Of a DNA stretch of 64,000 bases, positions 47,902-57,997 are shown one piece after another. Source of the DNA: an uncultured Eubacteriales bacterium (GTDB lineage Bacteria; Bacillota; Clostridia; Oscillospirales; Acutalibacteraceae); assembly GCA_934561055.1 (NCBI GenBank), contig CAKTFN010000002.1:62001-126000 (forward strand), read 5' to 3'. The stretch's first letter is position 1; each line of letters begins with the position of its first letter. The position numbers were made by a program, and so were the translations under genes. Below the pieces are notes generated by a model, which worked only from the letters and a program-made list of their open reading frames with translations, searched no databases and had not been told where the DNA came from.

Positions 47902-50900
47902 ATGGCAAGAAAATCAAAGACCATGGACGGAAACAATGCTGCCGCATATGTTTCCTACGCTTTCACAGAGGTTGCCGGTATTTACCCCATCACCCCGTCA
48001 AGCCCCATGGCAGACTATGTTGATCAGTGGTCGGCACAGGGAATGAAAAATATCTTCGGAACAACCGTAAAGGTTGCCGAAATGCAGTCCGAAGCCGGCG
48101 CCGCAGGTACCGTTCACGGTTCTCTCGCAGCAGGCGCACTCACAACAACCTATACCGCTTCTCAGGGTCTTCTTCTCATGATCCCGAATATGTATAAGAT
48201 TGCGGGTGAGCTTCTTCCCTCGGTTTTCCACGTTTCGGCCCGCTGCGTTGCTTCCCACGCTCTTAACATCTTCGGCGACCATTCGGACGTTTACGCCTGC
48301 CGTCAGACCGGTTTTGCAATGCTTGCAGAAACCAACCCGCAGGAAGTTATGGATCTCGGCGCTGTTGCTCACCTTGCGGCAATCAAGGGCAGAGTTCCGT
48401 TCATCAACTTCTTCGACGGTTTCCGTACTTCCCACGAAATTCAGAAGATTAAGATTTGGGACTATGAAGACCTCAAAGAAATGTGCGACATGGACGCCGT
48501 TGAAGCGTTCCGCAAGCGCGCTCTCAACCCCGAACGCCCCGTAATGCGCGGCTCTCACGAAAACGGAGACATTTTCTTCCAGCACAGAGAAGCCTGCAAC
48601 AAGTATTACGACGCAGTTCCCGAAATCGTTGAAGATTACATGGGTAAGGTCAACGAAAAACTCGGAACCAACTATCACCTTTTCAACTACTACGGCGCTC
48701 CCGACGCAGAAAGAGTTATCATCGCAATGGGCTCAATCTGCGACGTTGCCGAAGAAGTTATCGATTACCTCACCGCAAAGGGCGAAAAGGTCGGTCTTGT
48801 CAAAGTTCGTCTTTACAGACCGTTCTCGGCAAAGCACCTTGCAGCAGCAATTCCGGCAACGGCAAAGAAGATTGCCGTTCTTGACAGAACGAAGGAGCCG
48901 GGCGCACTCGGCGAACCGCTTTATCTTGACGTTATCGCAGCCCTCAACGAAACCGGAAGAACCGGAATCGAAGTTATCGGCGGCAGATACGGCCTCGGTT
49001 CAAAGGACACCCCGCCGGCAAGCGTATTCGCCGTTTACGACGAGCTTGCAAAGGAAGAAATGAAGCGTCACTTCACAATCGGCATCAACGATGACGTAAC
49101 CTATCTTTCACTCGAAGAAAAGGCTGCTCCGAACACTGCCGCAGAAGGAACGATCGAATGCAAGTTCTGGGGTCTCGGCGGCGACGGAACCGTCGGCGCA
49201 AACAAGGACTCAATCAAAATCATCGGCGACCATACCGACAAGTATGTTCAGGCATACTTCCAGTATGACTCAAAGAAGACGGGCGGTATCACAATCTCCC
49301 ACCTTCGTTTCGGCGACAAGCCGATCAAGTCCCCGTATTACATCAACAAGGCCGACTTCGTTGCCTGCCACAACCCGTCATACGTTGAAAAGGGTTACAA
49401 GATGGTCAACGACGTTAAGCCCGGCGGTGTATTCCTCATCAACTGCCAGTGGGACGAAAAGGAACTTTCCGAAAAGCTCAATGCAGAAGCAAAAAGATAT
49501 ATCGCAAACAACAACGTTCAGCTTTATACCGTTAACGCTATTGACCTCGCCGCAAAGATCGGCCTCGGCAAGCGCACCAACACCGTTCTTCAGTCCGCTT
49601 TCTTCAGCCTTTCAAAGGTTCTTCCCGAAGAGGAAGCAATCGGCTACATGAAGGAAAAAGCTCAGAAGTTCATGAAGAAGGGTAAAGAAATCGTTGAAAT
49701 GAACGAAAAGGCAATCGACGCAGGCGCAACGGCTTACGTTAAGATTGACGTTCCCGCAGATTGGGCTGACGCAAAAGACTGCTGCTGCGAAGCAAAGAGC
49801 GAAGGCGCAGAAAAGCTCGTCAAGATGGTTGACGAAATCATGAAGCCCGTCGGACACATGGACGGCGACGCACTTCCCGTTTCCGCCTTTGAAGCTCACG
49901 CCGACGGTACTTTTGAACAGGGCGCATCGGCATACGAAAAGCGCGGTGTTGCGGTTATGGTTCCGGCTTGGGACGGTTCAACCTGCGCACAGTGCAACCA
50001 GTGCTCATATGTTTGCCCGCACGCAACAATCAGACCGTACTGCCTCACCGAAGAAGAAGCCGCAAACGCACCGAAGAACGCAATCATCGTTGACAAGAAG
50101 GCCGGCAAGGGCAAGGGCGTTTACAAGTACACCCTCGCCGTTTCGCCGCTTGACTGCATGGGCTGCGGCGTCTGCGTAGGCGTCTGCAAGACAAACTCGC
50201 TCAAGATGGTTTCCCGTGAAAGCCAGGATGATATGCAGCCGGTATTCGACTACATGGTTAAGAACGTTACCGTTAAGGATGACGTTGCCGACAACACCGT
50301 TATCGGCAGCCAGTACAAGACTCCGCTTCTTGAGTTCTCCGGTTCATGCGCAGGCTGTGCGGAGACCGCTTATGCACGTCTTATCACACAGCTCTTCGGC
50401 GACAGAATGTATATTTCAAACGCTACCGGATGCTCCTCCATCTGGGGCGGCCCGGCAGCAACTTCACCCTACACCGTCAACAGCAAGGGTCACGGTCCGG
50501 CATGGGCGAACTCCCTCTTTGAAGACAACGCAGAGCACGGCTTCGGAATGCTTCTCGGTCAGAACGCAATCCGCAACGCCCTCATCGCAAAGGTTGAAAA
50601 CATCCTTTCGGCAGAAAAGGCTCCCGAAGCTCTCAAGGCAGCTGCAAAGGCATATCTTGACACCGTAAACGACGGCGAAAAGAACACCGCTGCGGCAGAC
50701 GCACTTGTTGCAGAGCTTGAAAAGGTTGCAGGCGGCTGCGAAAACTGCGCTTCAATCCTCAAGGAAAAAGAATATCTTTCAAAGAAGTCCGTTTGGATCT
50801 TCGGCGGCGACGGCTGGGCATACGACATCGGCTTCGGCGGTGTTGACCACGTTCTTGCTTCCGGCGAAGACGTAAACATCATGGTATTCGACACCGAAGT

Positions 50901-51453
50901 TTACTCCAACACCGGCGGACAGGCTTCAAAGGCATCTCAGATCGGTCAGGTTGCACAGTTTGCGGCTGCCGGCAAGAGCATTGCAAAGAAGAGCCTTGCA
51001 GAAATCGCAATGAGCTACGGCTATGTTTATGTTGCACAGGTTGCCATGGGCGCAAACATGAACCAGACCATCAAGGCTCTCACCGAGGCTGAAGCATACC
51101 ACGGTCCGTCAATCGTTATCGCATACGCACCGTGCGAAATGCACTCAATCAAGGGCGGCATGGTTAACTGCCAGAACGAAATGAAGAAGGCTGTTGACTG
51201 CGGTTACTGGAATATGTTCCGTTACAACCCGGCTCTCAAGGCAGAAGGCAAGAACCCGTTCACAATCGACTCCAAGCCCGGCGTAAGAGAAGACTATCAG
51301 AAGTTCCTTCTCAACGAAGCACGTTATTCGGCTCTTACCCGCTCCTTCCCGGAAAGAGCAAAAGAACTCTTTGCGGAAGCAGAGCAGAAGTCGGTTGAAA
51401 GATATAACCACCTCAAGAGACTTGAAGCTCTCTATGCTCCGGACGCTGAATAA
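47902..51453 (+). CDS. nifJ: pyruvate:ferredoxin (flavodoxin) oxidoreductase
   Basis: 1183 residues, the one-chain form. N-terminal pyruvate domain (GIYPITPSSPMADYVDQW, TYTASQGLLLMIPNMYKIAG), then the gamma domain (CKFWGLGGDGTVGANKDSIK, about 415-435), two ferredoxin motifs CAQCNQCSYVCPHA (about 695) and CMGCGVCVGVCKTN (about 753), and a TPP-binding domain with CAGCAETAY and GGDGWAYDIGFGG (about 966-978). It oxidises pyruvate to acetyl-CoA and CO2, reducing ferredoxin, the main pyruvate outlet of anaerobes. AAGGAGG precedes the ATG. Codon use is biased, as in highly expressed genes. Confidence 0.98.
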   Translation: MARKSKTMDGNNAAAYVSYAFTEVAGIYPITPSSPMADYVDQWSAQGMKNIFGTTVKVAEMQSEAGAAGTVHGSLAAGALTTTYTASQGLLLMIPNMYKIAGELLPSVFHVSARCVASHALNIFGDHSDVYACRQTGFAMLAETNPQEVMDLGAVAHLAAIKGRVPFINFFDGFRTSHEIQKIKIWDYEDLKEMCDMDAVEAFRKRALNPERPVMRGSHENGDIFFQHREACNKYYDAVPEIVEDYMGKVNEKLGTNYHLFNYYGAPDAERVIIAMGSICDVAEEVIDYLTAKGEKVGLVKVRLYRPFSAKHLAAAIPATAKKIAVLDRTKEPGALGEPLYLDVIAALNETGRTGIEVIGGRYGLGSKDTPPASVFAVYDELAKEEMKRHFTIGINDDVTYLSLEEKAAPNTAAEGTIECKFWGLGGDGTVGANKDSIKIIGDHTDKYVQAYFQYDSKKTGGITISHLRFGDKPIKSPYYINKADFVACHNPSYVEKGYKMVNDVKPGGVFLINCQWDEKELSEKLNAEAKRYIANNNVQLYTVNAIDLAAKIGLGKRTNTVLQSAFFSLSKVLPEEEAIGYMKEKAQKFMKKGKEIVEMNEKAIDAGATAYVKIDVPADWADAKDCCCEAKSEGAEKLVKMVDEIMKPVGHMDGDALPVSAFEAHADGTFEQGASAYEKRGVAVMVPAWDGSTCAQCNQCSYVCPHATIRPYCLTEEEAANAPKNAIIVDKKAGKGKGVYKYTLAVSPLDCMGCGVCVGVCKTNSLKMVSRESQDDMQPVFDYMVKNVTVKDDVADNTVIGSQYKTPLLEFSGSCAGCAETAYARLITQLFGDRMYISNATGCSSIWGGPAATSPYTVNSKGHGPAWANSLFEDNAEHGFGMLLGQNAIRNALIAKVENILSAEKAPEALKAAAKAYLDTVNDGEKNTAAADALVAELEKVAGGCENCASILKEKEYLSKKSVWIFGGDGWAYDIGFGGVDHVLASGEDVNIMVFDTEVYSNTGGQASKASQIGQVAQFAAAGKSIAKKSLAEIAMSYGYVYVAQVAMGANMNQTIKALTEAEAYHGPSIVIAYAPCEMHSIKGGMVNCQNEMKKAVDCGYWNMFRYNPALKAEGKNPFTIDSKPGVREDYQKFLLNEARYSALTRSFPERAKELFAEAEQKSVERYNHLKRLEALYAPDAE

Positions 51454-51474
51454 TTCGGCGGCATAAACAAAATC

Positions 51475-51510
51475 ACAGCGGTCATTCAAATGAGTGCCCG
51501 CTGTTTTTGT
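51475..51510 (+). terminator. terminator of nifJ
   Basis: ACAGCGG (51475-51481) / CCGCTGT (51498-51504), then TTTTGTTG. Confidence 0.85.
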
Positions 51511-51627
51511 TGTGTACCCGATATGTTTTATTGGGGTAATTTTTGAAAACGGCACTCGGTATCGCAGACCGCCGCTTTTCCAAAAGGCTTTTTAAAAATT
51601 AAAGCTAAAAATATTTTTGAAATTGTA

Positions 51628-51656
51628 TTGACATTGAAATAAACATATGTTATTCT
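51628..51656 (+). promoter_or_regulatory. promoter of the small membrane protein gene
   Basis: TTGACA (51628-51633), 17 bp, TATTCT (51651-51656). Confidence 0.65.
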
Positions 51657-51776
51657 TTTTGTAAGATATATATCTGATTTGTAACAGGTATGTTTTTGAT
51701 TGGTGTTTTTTCAATCAATATTAATATAACAACCTGTGCCTTTAACGAAAGCAATCATTTGGAGGATACATCTCAT

Positions 51777-51995
51777 ATGAATAGAAATATACCGAGAATT
51801 GTTATGGCGGTAATTGTCAGCCTGATTATGGGTTATATAGGGTTATATGTCGGAAGCTTTTTCAATTCGGATAATATGCCTGTGATTTTTGTTATTATTA
51901 CCATGGGCGCTTTCATAATGAATGAAATTCATAAAAGCAGAAAAACAAATTCCGAAAGCAAAGAACCGGATTCCGGAAACGAAAAAACAGATTGA
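51777..51995 (+). CDS. small two-helix membrane protein
   Basis: 72 residues from ATG 51777, preceded by TTGGAGGA; an earlier in-frame ATG at 51690 has a poor ribosome site. Two membrane helices (about 8-28 and 34-49) and a hydrophilic tail (HKSRKTNSESKEPDSGNEKT). No family recognised. A promoter lies upstream and a bidirectional terminator follows, so it is an independent unit between nifJ and metK. Confidence 0.65.
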   Translation: MNRNIPRIVMAVIVSLIMGYIGLYVGSFFNSDNMPVIFVIITMGAFIMNEIHKSRKTNSESKEPDSGNEKTD

Positions 51996-52007
51996 AAAAA
52001 CCACGCA

Positions 52008-52047
52008 AAAAAGGCGGCCGCATCGATTTTGATGCGGTCGCCTTTTT
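52008..52047. terminator. bidirectional terminator between the small membrane protein gene and metK
   Basis: AAAAAGGCG-CCGCATC / GATGCGG-CGCCTTTTT. T-runs on both strands suit both converging genes. Confidence 0.92.
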
Positions 52048-52061
52048 AAAAGCTTATTTAA

Positions 52062-53249
52062 TTATTCCAGACCGGCAAGGGAGCGAAGCTCATGAACCTT
52101 GTCCGTTTTTTCCCACTGAACGCCGAGTTCCTCTCTGCCGATATGGCCGTAAGAGGAAAGAGGGCTGTAAATCGGTGCGCGGAGATGAAGCGCGTCAATG
52201 ATTGCGGCCGGGCGAAGGTCAAAGACCTTTTCAACAAGTTCGGCAATTTTTCCTTCGTCAATCTTTGCCGTTCCGAAGGTTTCAACAAGAACCGAAACCG
52301 GCTTTGCAACGCCGATTGCATAGGCGAGCTGAACTTCGCATTTTGAAGCGAGGCCTGCCGCAACAATGTTCTTTGCAACGTATCTTGCCGCATAAGCCGC
52401 ACTGCGGTCAACCTTTGTAGGATCCTTTCCGGAAAACGCTCCGCCGCCGTGGCGTGAATATCCGCCGTAGGTGTCAACGATGATTTTTCTTCCGGTGAGA
52501 CCGCTGTCGCCCTGAGGTCCGCCGATTACAAAACGTCCCGTCGGGTTGACATAAATCTTTGTGTCCTCTCTCATGAGTTCGGCCGGAATTATGGGTTTGA
52601 TTACATATTCGGTGATGTCTTCTCTGATTTTTTCGAGCGAAACGTCCTCGCTGTGCTGAGAGGAGACAACAACTGCGGTTACGGCAACGGGTTTTCCGTC
52701 GTCATATTCAACGGTAACCTGGCTTTTTCCGTCCGGACGAAGATACGGAAGAGTTCCGTTCTTTCTCACTTCGGTGAGTTTTTTTGTGAGCTTGTGAGCG
52801 AGAGAAATCGGAAGCGGCATAAGCTCCGGAGTTTCGTCGCAGGCAAAACCGAACATCATTCCCTGGTCGCCGGCACCGTTGAGATTATATTTATCCTCTT
52901 CGCCGTCTTTGAGCTCAAGCGATTTGTCAACGCCCATTGCAATGTCGTCCGACTGTCTGTCAAGGGTAACGATGACTTTGCAGGTGTTTCCGTCAAAGCC
53001 TTTTTCCGGCGAATCGTAACCGATATCGCAAATTGCCTTTCTTGCAATCGCCTCAATGTCGGGAGAGCAGGTTGTGCTGATTTCGCCCATGATGAGAACC
53101 TGATTTGTTGTTATCGCCGTTTCGCAGGCAACGCGGGCGTTCGGGTCCTTTTCAAAAATTGCGTCGAGAACCGAATCCGAAATTCTGTCGCAGATTTTAT
53201 CGGGATGTCCTTCTGTTACGGACTCCGAAGTAAAAAGATGTTTAATCAT
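52062..53249 (-). CDS. metK: S-adenosylmethionine synthetase
   Basis: 395 residues from MIKHLFTSESVTEGHPDKICDR-type start (ATG 53249, AAGGAGC upstream); a longer frame reaches into the riboswitch and is rejected. GAGDQGMMFGFA, the loop region RPDGKSQVTVEY, and the P-loop-like GGAFSGKDPTKVDRSAAYAAR are intact. It makes SAM from methionine and ATP. Expression is controlled by the SAM-I riboswitch and terminator just upstream, so excess SAM ends transcription. Confidence 0.98.
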   Translation of the reverse strand: MIKHLFTSESVTEGHPDKICDRISDSVLDAIFEKDPNARVACETAITTNQVLIMGEISTTCSPDIEAIARKAICDIGYDSPEKGFDGNTCKVIVTLDRQSDDIAMGVDKSLELKDGEEDKYNLNGAGDQGMMFGFACDETPELMPLPISLAHKLTKKLTEVRKNGTLPYLRPDGKSQVTVEYDDGKPVAVTAVVVSSQHSEDVSLEKIREDITEYVIKPIIPAELMREDTKIYVNPTGRFVIGGPQGDSGLTGRKIIVDTYGGYSRHGGGAFSGKDPTKVDRSAAYAARYVAKNIVAAGLASKCEVQLAYAIGVAKPVSVLVETFGTAKIDEGKIAELVEKVFDLRPAAIIDALHLRAPIYSPLSSYGHIGREELGVQWEKTDKVHELRSLAGLE

Positions 53250-53307
53250 AAAAATGAGCTCCTTTCGTTTTCCTTTTCTTGAACTTTTTCGGTTGAAAAC
53301 GGAAGAC

Positions 53308-53442
53308 AATAAAAATCTCCGGTCATTTTTTCAGACCGGAGATAAAACCTTATCTTTCGGTCAATACCGCAGGATTTAGCACCTTGCAAAAGCAGGTTGC
53401 CGAGCTTCAAAGGGCCTGTTCCCTCAGCTACTCTCAATAAGG
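53308..53442 (-). promoter_or_regulatory. SAM-I riboswitch (S box) with its terminator, controlling metK
   Basis: On the minus strand the aptamer (53348-53442) shows CTTATTGAGAGTAGCTGAGG, then GGCCCTTTGAAGCTCGGCAA and GGTGCTAAATCCTGC, closing with GATAAGG to pair with CCTTAT (P1). The expression platform ATCTCCGGTC / GACCGGAGAT plus TTTTT (53308-53343) is an intrinsic terminator. SAM binding stabilises P1 and favours the terminator. Confidence 0.97.
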
Positions 53443-53476
53443 AAAAATATTAAATTTTACGTTTTGCAACTTGATT

Positions 53477-53504
53477 ATTATACACCGTTTCGGGCATATG
53501 TCAA
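53477..53504 (-). promoter_or_regulatory. promoter of the metK riboswitch transcript
   Basis: Minus-strand TTGACA (53499-53504), 16 bp, TATAAT (53477-53482): consensus boxes. Confidence 0.85.
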
Positions 53505-53522
53505 GACATTTTCGGAAATTTA

Positions 53523-55601
53523 TCAGATCCAAGTGAAGTAAAGGTCAAGTCCGTCAACGTTATACTTCATGCCCTTTGCGTCCATTGCGGCGGTGAGACC
53601 CTTGAGCATTTCAAAGTTCTTCATCGTTATTCTGATATCCATTCTGTAAACGGAGAAGTCATATCCGTTGTTTCCGAACTTGAATCCGGTGCACCACCAG
53701 TAAAGGCCATAAGGACGTTCAAAACGGAACTGCCACTGTTCTTTGGCTTTGTCGTAATAATAGAAGTTGACGGAAATTCTGAGCATATCATCATCGGAAG
53801 CGCAGTCGTAATGGTCAACGTTTCTGTCCTTCGGCTTTGTGTATACGCCAACTTCGCCGCCGTAAAAGATAAGTCCGTACTGACCCTTCCAAAGCTGAAT
53901 CATCCAGTCCTTTTCGGACGTTGAGAACTTATAACGTTCGGTGTTGTAATTGATGAAAATGAACTGAGCGGAAACGTCATAAATAACGTTGAAGCCGAAG
54001 TTTCTCTGCCACGGGTCTTTTGCGGTGTAGAAAACGTTTCTTTCGGGGTCATAGAGATAACCGAGAAGGCCGGCCGCACCGATCTGACCTGCGTTTGCAT
54101 ACGGGTTGTTCGGATCCTGAACGGCTTCGTAGTTATGTTCAACAGTGATTTCGTCGCTGTACTTATCCTCGCCGTTAACGGTGACATAAGCGCAAACTTT
54201 GTAAGTATATCTCGTGTTGGTTGTTACGTCTTTATCGTTGAAACTGCATTCGTTCGTTGTTCCGACGAGAGCGTTTGTTCCGTCGAGCGGGCTGTAACGG
54301 TAAATCTTATAGCCGTCTGCGCCGACAACGCCGTCCCATGTGAGGGCAACGCTCTTGTCTGAAGTTGTTGCGGCCTTAAGGTTCGACGGAGCGGTCGGAA
54401 CGTTGCAAAGACGGAAAGTCTGGCTGTACTTTGATTTTTCGGTTCCCGATGAAACGAGGAAGCGGATGTTATATTCCGTTCCGGGTTTGAGATTTTCAAA
54501 TGAAAAAACGGTGTCCTTCGTTGTGATGACGTCAATCCATTTGCCGCTGTTTGCGTCACGGTAAGAGATTGTGTATTCATCGGCGCCGTTGACGTCGTCC
54601 CAAGCGAACTCAATGCGATCCTTGGTGAGGTCAAGAACACGAATCGATTCAACCGTTGAAAGAAGGGTCTTTCCGGTGACTGCGCCGCAAAAAGCGGAAT
54701 AAGTTGTTGCGACAGAGGTTTTTGCAACGCTTCTTACGCTGAAGTTATGCTTTGAAAGCGAGGCAAGACCTTCTGCGGTATACTTCGTTCCCGAAACGGA
54801 AGCGAGAAGGCTCTTTTCGCCCTTATAGTTAATGTCGTAAATCTCATAAGCCGTTGCACCTCTCGACTTTTCCCATGAAACGGAGATGCTGTTTTCGGTA
54901 ACACCGTCAATTTTAAGTCCGGTGACAGCGGTCGGAAGGGTTTGAGCTTTGATTGTTGAAGAATACTTTCCGTAGGTAATCTTTCCGTTCTTCTTGACGA
55001 AAGCCCTGACTCTGTAAGAATAAGCCGTGCCGGGAAGAAGAGCTGTGTCGGTATACGAAAGTCCGGTTACGGAAGCTTCGTCAATCCACATTCTCTGGTT
55101 GCCGCTGTAAAAATAAATGCGATATCCCGTTGCGCCGGCAACCTTCGGCCACTTGATTGTTACGGAAGAATCGGTCTGACCGGAAACCGTGACCGACTCA
55201 ACTCTTCCGACAACAACGGGTGCTTCGGCCGTTTTGACCGCAAGCTTAGGAGAATACTTTCCGTAAGTCACCTTTCCGCTCTTTTTGACGAAAGCTCTGA
55301 CTCTGTAATAATAAGTCGTAAGTTCGTTAAGACCGGTGTCTGTGTAATTGAGGGCGGTGGTGTTCTTTTCAACCACCCATTTTTTTGTTTTTGCGTTGTA
55401 AAAAACAACCTGATAACCGGTTGCGTTTTTAACTTTTGACCATTTGAACCTGATTGATGAAGGGGTTTTTGAAACGAGAGCAATGCTTCTCACGGCGCCG
55501 ACTTTGACTGCCTGAGCGGCGAACGACATGTATGCCGTTGTCGGCATCAGCGTGCATAGGCATAAAACAATGCATAGCAATCTTTTGAGTGTGTTTTTCA
55601 T
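53523..55601 (-). CDS. secreted protein with five Fn3 domains and a DUF4474 domain
   Basis: 692 residues. Signal peptide (about 1-29). Five Fn3 domains at about 35-125, 128-222, 223-308, 310-398 and 400-490, the first two with near-identical YYYRVRAFVKKSGKVTYGKY blocks. The C-terminal part (about 505-692) has the DUF4474 pattern: YDPERNVFYTAKDPWQRNFG, then DWMIQLWKGQYGLIFYGGEV and GVYTKP. DUF4474 occurs on clostridial surface proteins; its role is unknown. It lies 26 bases after galK on the same strand, so the genes may share a transcript. No sortase motif. Confidence 0.88.
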   Translation of the reverse strand: MKNTLKRLLCIVLCLCTLMPTTAYMSFAAQAVKVGAVRSIALVSKTPSSIRFKWSKVKNATGYQVVFYNAKTKKWVVEKNTTALNYTDTGLNELTTYYYRVRAFVKKSGKVTYGKYSPKLAVKTAEAPVVVGRVESVTVSGQTDSSVTIKWPKVAGATGYRIYFYSGNQRMWIDEASVTGLSYTDTALLPGTAYSYRVRAFVKKNGKITYGKYSSTIKAQTLPTAVTGLKIDGVTENSISVSWEKSRGATAYEIYDINYKGEKSLLASVSGTKYTAEGLASLSKHNFSVRSVAKTSVATTYSAFCGAVTGKTLLSTVESIRVLDLTKDRIEFAWDDVNGADEYTISYRDANSGKWIDVITTKDTVFSFENLKPGTEYNIRFLVSSGTEKSKYSQTFRLCNVPTAPSNLKAATTSDKSVALTWDGVVGADGYKIYRYSPLDGTNALVGTTNECSFNDKDVTTNTRYTYKVCAYVTVNGEDKYSDEITVEHNYEAVQDPNNPYANAGQIGAAGLLGYLYDPERNVFYTAKDPWQRNFGFNVIYDVSAQFIFINYNTERYKFSTSEKDWMIQLWKGQYGLIFYGGEVGVYTKPKDRNVDHYDCASDDDMLRISVNFYYYDKAKEQWQFRFERPYGLYWWCTGFKFGNNGYDFSVYRMDIRITMKNFEMLKGLTAAMDAKGMKYNVDGLDLYFTWI

Positions 55602-55627
55602 GATTCTTTATTTCTCCTTTTTAAAAA

Positions 55628-56914
55628 TTATATAAATTGCGCTCCGCCCACGGGACGGATGCTGAGTACATAACACGAATCGTCTCCGAAAACCGAACTC
55701 ATCAGACCGATATAACGGTCAAGAAGCTCATTCGGAACGAAGGCCTGAATTGTTCCGGCGAAACCGCCGCCGTGAACACGCCACGCGCCTTTTCCTTTGA
55801 GAACCTCTTCGCTCAAAGCGAGGGCAAGCGAAAGCGGCTGAGAAGTCGGGGCTTTGTTTGAGTAAACGTTCTGATTATACATATAAGAAGAACGTCCGCT
55901 TTCAACAACAAGTTCTTTAAATGAATCGAAATCGCCTTTTTTCAAAAATTCAACCTGCTTTTCAACGCGCTCGTTTTCTCCGAAGAAATGAAGCGCACGC
56001 AAAACGGCTCTTTCCGACGTCTTTTTTGCAATTTCGCCCGCATGGGAAAGAACGTCCTCTTTTTTGATTTCACGAAGAACCTTTTTTCCGAAGAAGGCGG
56101 CAACGTCTTCCATCTCCGTTCTTACCGCCGCATATTCGTCGGTGAGGTCGCAGTGGTCGCCCTTCGTGTCAACAATGCAAAGCGAATGGCCGGTTTTTTC
56201 AAAGTCAAGCGCAACCTTTTCAATCACGGGTTTTGACGGATCTTCAAAGTCGATCGTGACAAAACCGCCGACGGAACAGGCCGTCTGATCCAAAAGGCCG
56301 CTCGGCTTTCCGAAGTGGACGTTTTCGGCGTACTGGCCGATTTTTGCAATTTCAACGGGGCTGATTTTTCCGTCGTTGTAAAGATAGTTGAGAATCGTTC
56401 CGACGAGAACCTCAAAGGCGGCGGAGGAGGAAAGTCCGGAGCCGGAAAGAACCTTTGAAGCCGTTGTTGCGTCAAAACCGCCGATGTTGTAGCCAAGTTC
56501 TTTAAAGCGGGCAAGAATGCCTCTGACGAGCGAACGGCTGCGTCCCTTGTCCTCTTCGTTCACCTCAAGGTCGGTGATTTCAACCGTGTCGATGTTATAA
56601 CCCCTTGACTTGACGCGGACAATTCCGTCGTCGTTTTTCGATGCGGCGGCAACGGCGTCAAGATTGACCGAAGCGGCAATAACCTTTCCGTGGTTATGGT
56701 CGGTATGGTTTCCGCTGACCTCGGTTCTTCCGGGGGCCGAAAAAAGAGCAATTTCCCTTTCGTCATTTTCTCCGTACTGTTCGGAAAAATCCGAAAGAAC
56801 GCCGAGAAAACGCTCATATTGCTCATCGTACTGTTCTTTTAAATATGCCTTTGAAAAGCTTTCGTCAAGCTTTTTTTCGGCGAGGGCGGCCTTGACCGCA
56901 GCAAAATTGCTCAT
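55628..56914 (-). CDS. galK: galactokinase
   Basis: 428 residues from ATG 56914, which follows GGAGTG; the earlier in-frame ATG at 56929 contains that ribosome site. Galactokinase signature GRTEVSGNHTDHNHGKVIA, ATP motif VLSGSGLSSSAAFEVLVG, catalytic-region KPSGLLDQTACSVGGF and the C-terminal GAWRVHGGGFAGTIQAF (GHMP motif 3) are present. The GNHTDHNHG form is typical of the Firmicute branch. It phosphorylates galactose in the Leloir pathway; galT and galE are not in the window. Confidence 0.95.
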   Translation of the reverse strand: MSNFAAVKAALAEKKLDESFSKAYLKEQYDEQYERFLGVLSDFSEQYGENDEREIALFSAPGRTEVSGNHTDHNHGKVIAASVNLDAVAAASKNDDGIVRVKSRGYNIDTVEITDLEVNEEDKGRSRSLVRGILARFKELGYNIGGFDATTASKVLSGSGLSSSAAFEVLVGTILNYLYNDGKISPVEIAKIGQYAENVHFGKPSGLLDQTACSVGGFVTIDFEDPSKPVIEKVALDFEKTGHSLCIVDTKGDHCDLTDEYAAVRTEMEDVAAFFGKKVLREIKKEDVLSHAGEIAKKTSERAVLRALHFFGENERVEKQVEFLKKGDFDSFKELVVESGRSSYMYNQNVYSNKAPTSQPLSLALALSEEVLKGKGAWRVHGGGFAGTIQAFVPNELLDRYIGLMSSVFGDDSCYVLSIRPVGGAQFI

Positions 56915-57038
56915 GACGGAACACTCCATTGTTTTAATTTTAAACTCATTTTTGCCGAGAAAACGGCAGTTTCACCTTAACATTATAGAAGCTGTTTAAA
57001 TTCAACCTTAAACAAAAAGGAAAATTTTTCCGCGCGGC

Positions 57039-57785
57039 TCAATAATCCGCATTCTCTTTTTCGTCTTTCGGTTTTCCAAGCCTTGTCAGCCCGATTACGC
57101 CGTTGAGCGAAAGGACAACGAGTCCCGTGAAGAAAAAGAGAAAAATGAGCGGAAGAATGAAGCTTGCGGAAGCGGGATCAAAAACATTTCGGCCGATCGT
57201 CGTATAAGAAAAGAGCTTATACGAAAAACCAGCAAGCGAAACAAACAGATACTTCCAAAAATTGATTTCCGTTGTTCCGTAAAGCTGACTTACGGAGTTA
57301 ATCGGCATTCCCGGAACGAGGCGCAGACAGAAAAGAATCAGCGTTGAACCAAGCTTGCTGTTTTCAACGAAAGTGTGCGCTCGATCATACTTTGAAAGAA
57401 TTTTTTCCGCATTTCCGCCGCCGTAATGTTTTCCCCAGAAAAATTTGACGGTGAAAAGGATTGAAAGGCCGACGATGTTGATTGCCGTTGCGTAATACCA
57501 CTTGAACAAAACGCCCGCCGCAACGCAAATGCACGAAAGCGGAAACCAGGGAATGACCGCCTTGAGCGTATAGTTCACAAGAATCACGGCAACGGAAAAC
57601 CACGTTGAGCCGTTCGCCTGAATCCAATTGTCAAATTCAACGAGGGTATCGGTGTATTTGTTGTACCATTCAAGGAACTTAGGCTCCTGAAAAAGGCGGA
57701 GAAGAACAATCAGTGCGAGCGAAAGCGTAAAGCAAATGAACGCAATGAAGTTCAAAACATAGCTTCTTGATTTCTTTTCGCTCAC
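57039..57785 (-). CDS. VTT/TMEM64-family membrane protein
   Basis: 248 residues from a GTG start with GGGAGGA before it. About six membrane helices. The conserved VTT (formerly SNARE-associated/DedA-like) motif reads FCLRLVPGMPINSVSQLYGTTEINFWKY (the glycine/proline turn at PGMPIN). A distant relation to DedA suggests lipid or undecaprenyl-phosphate flipping; unproven here. Single-gene unit with promoter at 57827-57855. Confidence 0.87.
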   Translation of the reverse strand: MSEKKSRSYVLNFIAFICFTLSLALIVLLRLFQEPKFLEWYNKYTDTLVEFDNWIQANGSTWFSVAVILVNYTLKAVIPWFPLSCICVAAGVLFKWYYATAINIVGLSILFTVKFFWGKHYGGGNAEKILSKYDRAHTFVENSKLGSTLILFCLRLVPGMPINSVSQLYGTTEINFWKYLFVSLAGFSYKLFSYTTIGRNVFDPASASFILPLIFLFFFTGLVVLSLNGVIGLTRLGKPKDEKENADY

Positions 57786-57826
57786 CCGAATTTCCTCCCT
57801 TTATCGGTACAATAACGTACGCTACT

Positions 57827-57855
57827 ATTTTATAATAAAAAACTCTTTCGGTCAA
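57827..57855 (-). promoter_or_regulatory. promoter of the VTT-family gene
   Basis: Minus-strand TTGACC (57850-57855), 17 bp, TAAAAT (57827-57832). Confidence 0.65.
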
Positions 57856-57997
57856 TGATTTTTCTTAACATTTTTAAAAATTAATTTTAATTGGAAATTT
57901 TTGCCTTTTATCTTTTGCTTGCCCTTCACGTCGCTTTTTGCCGTTTTTTGGTTCGGGAATATGCGTTTAAAAAACGGCCGCCCGAAGGCAACCGCTG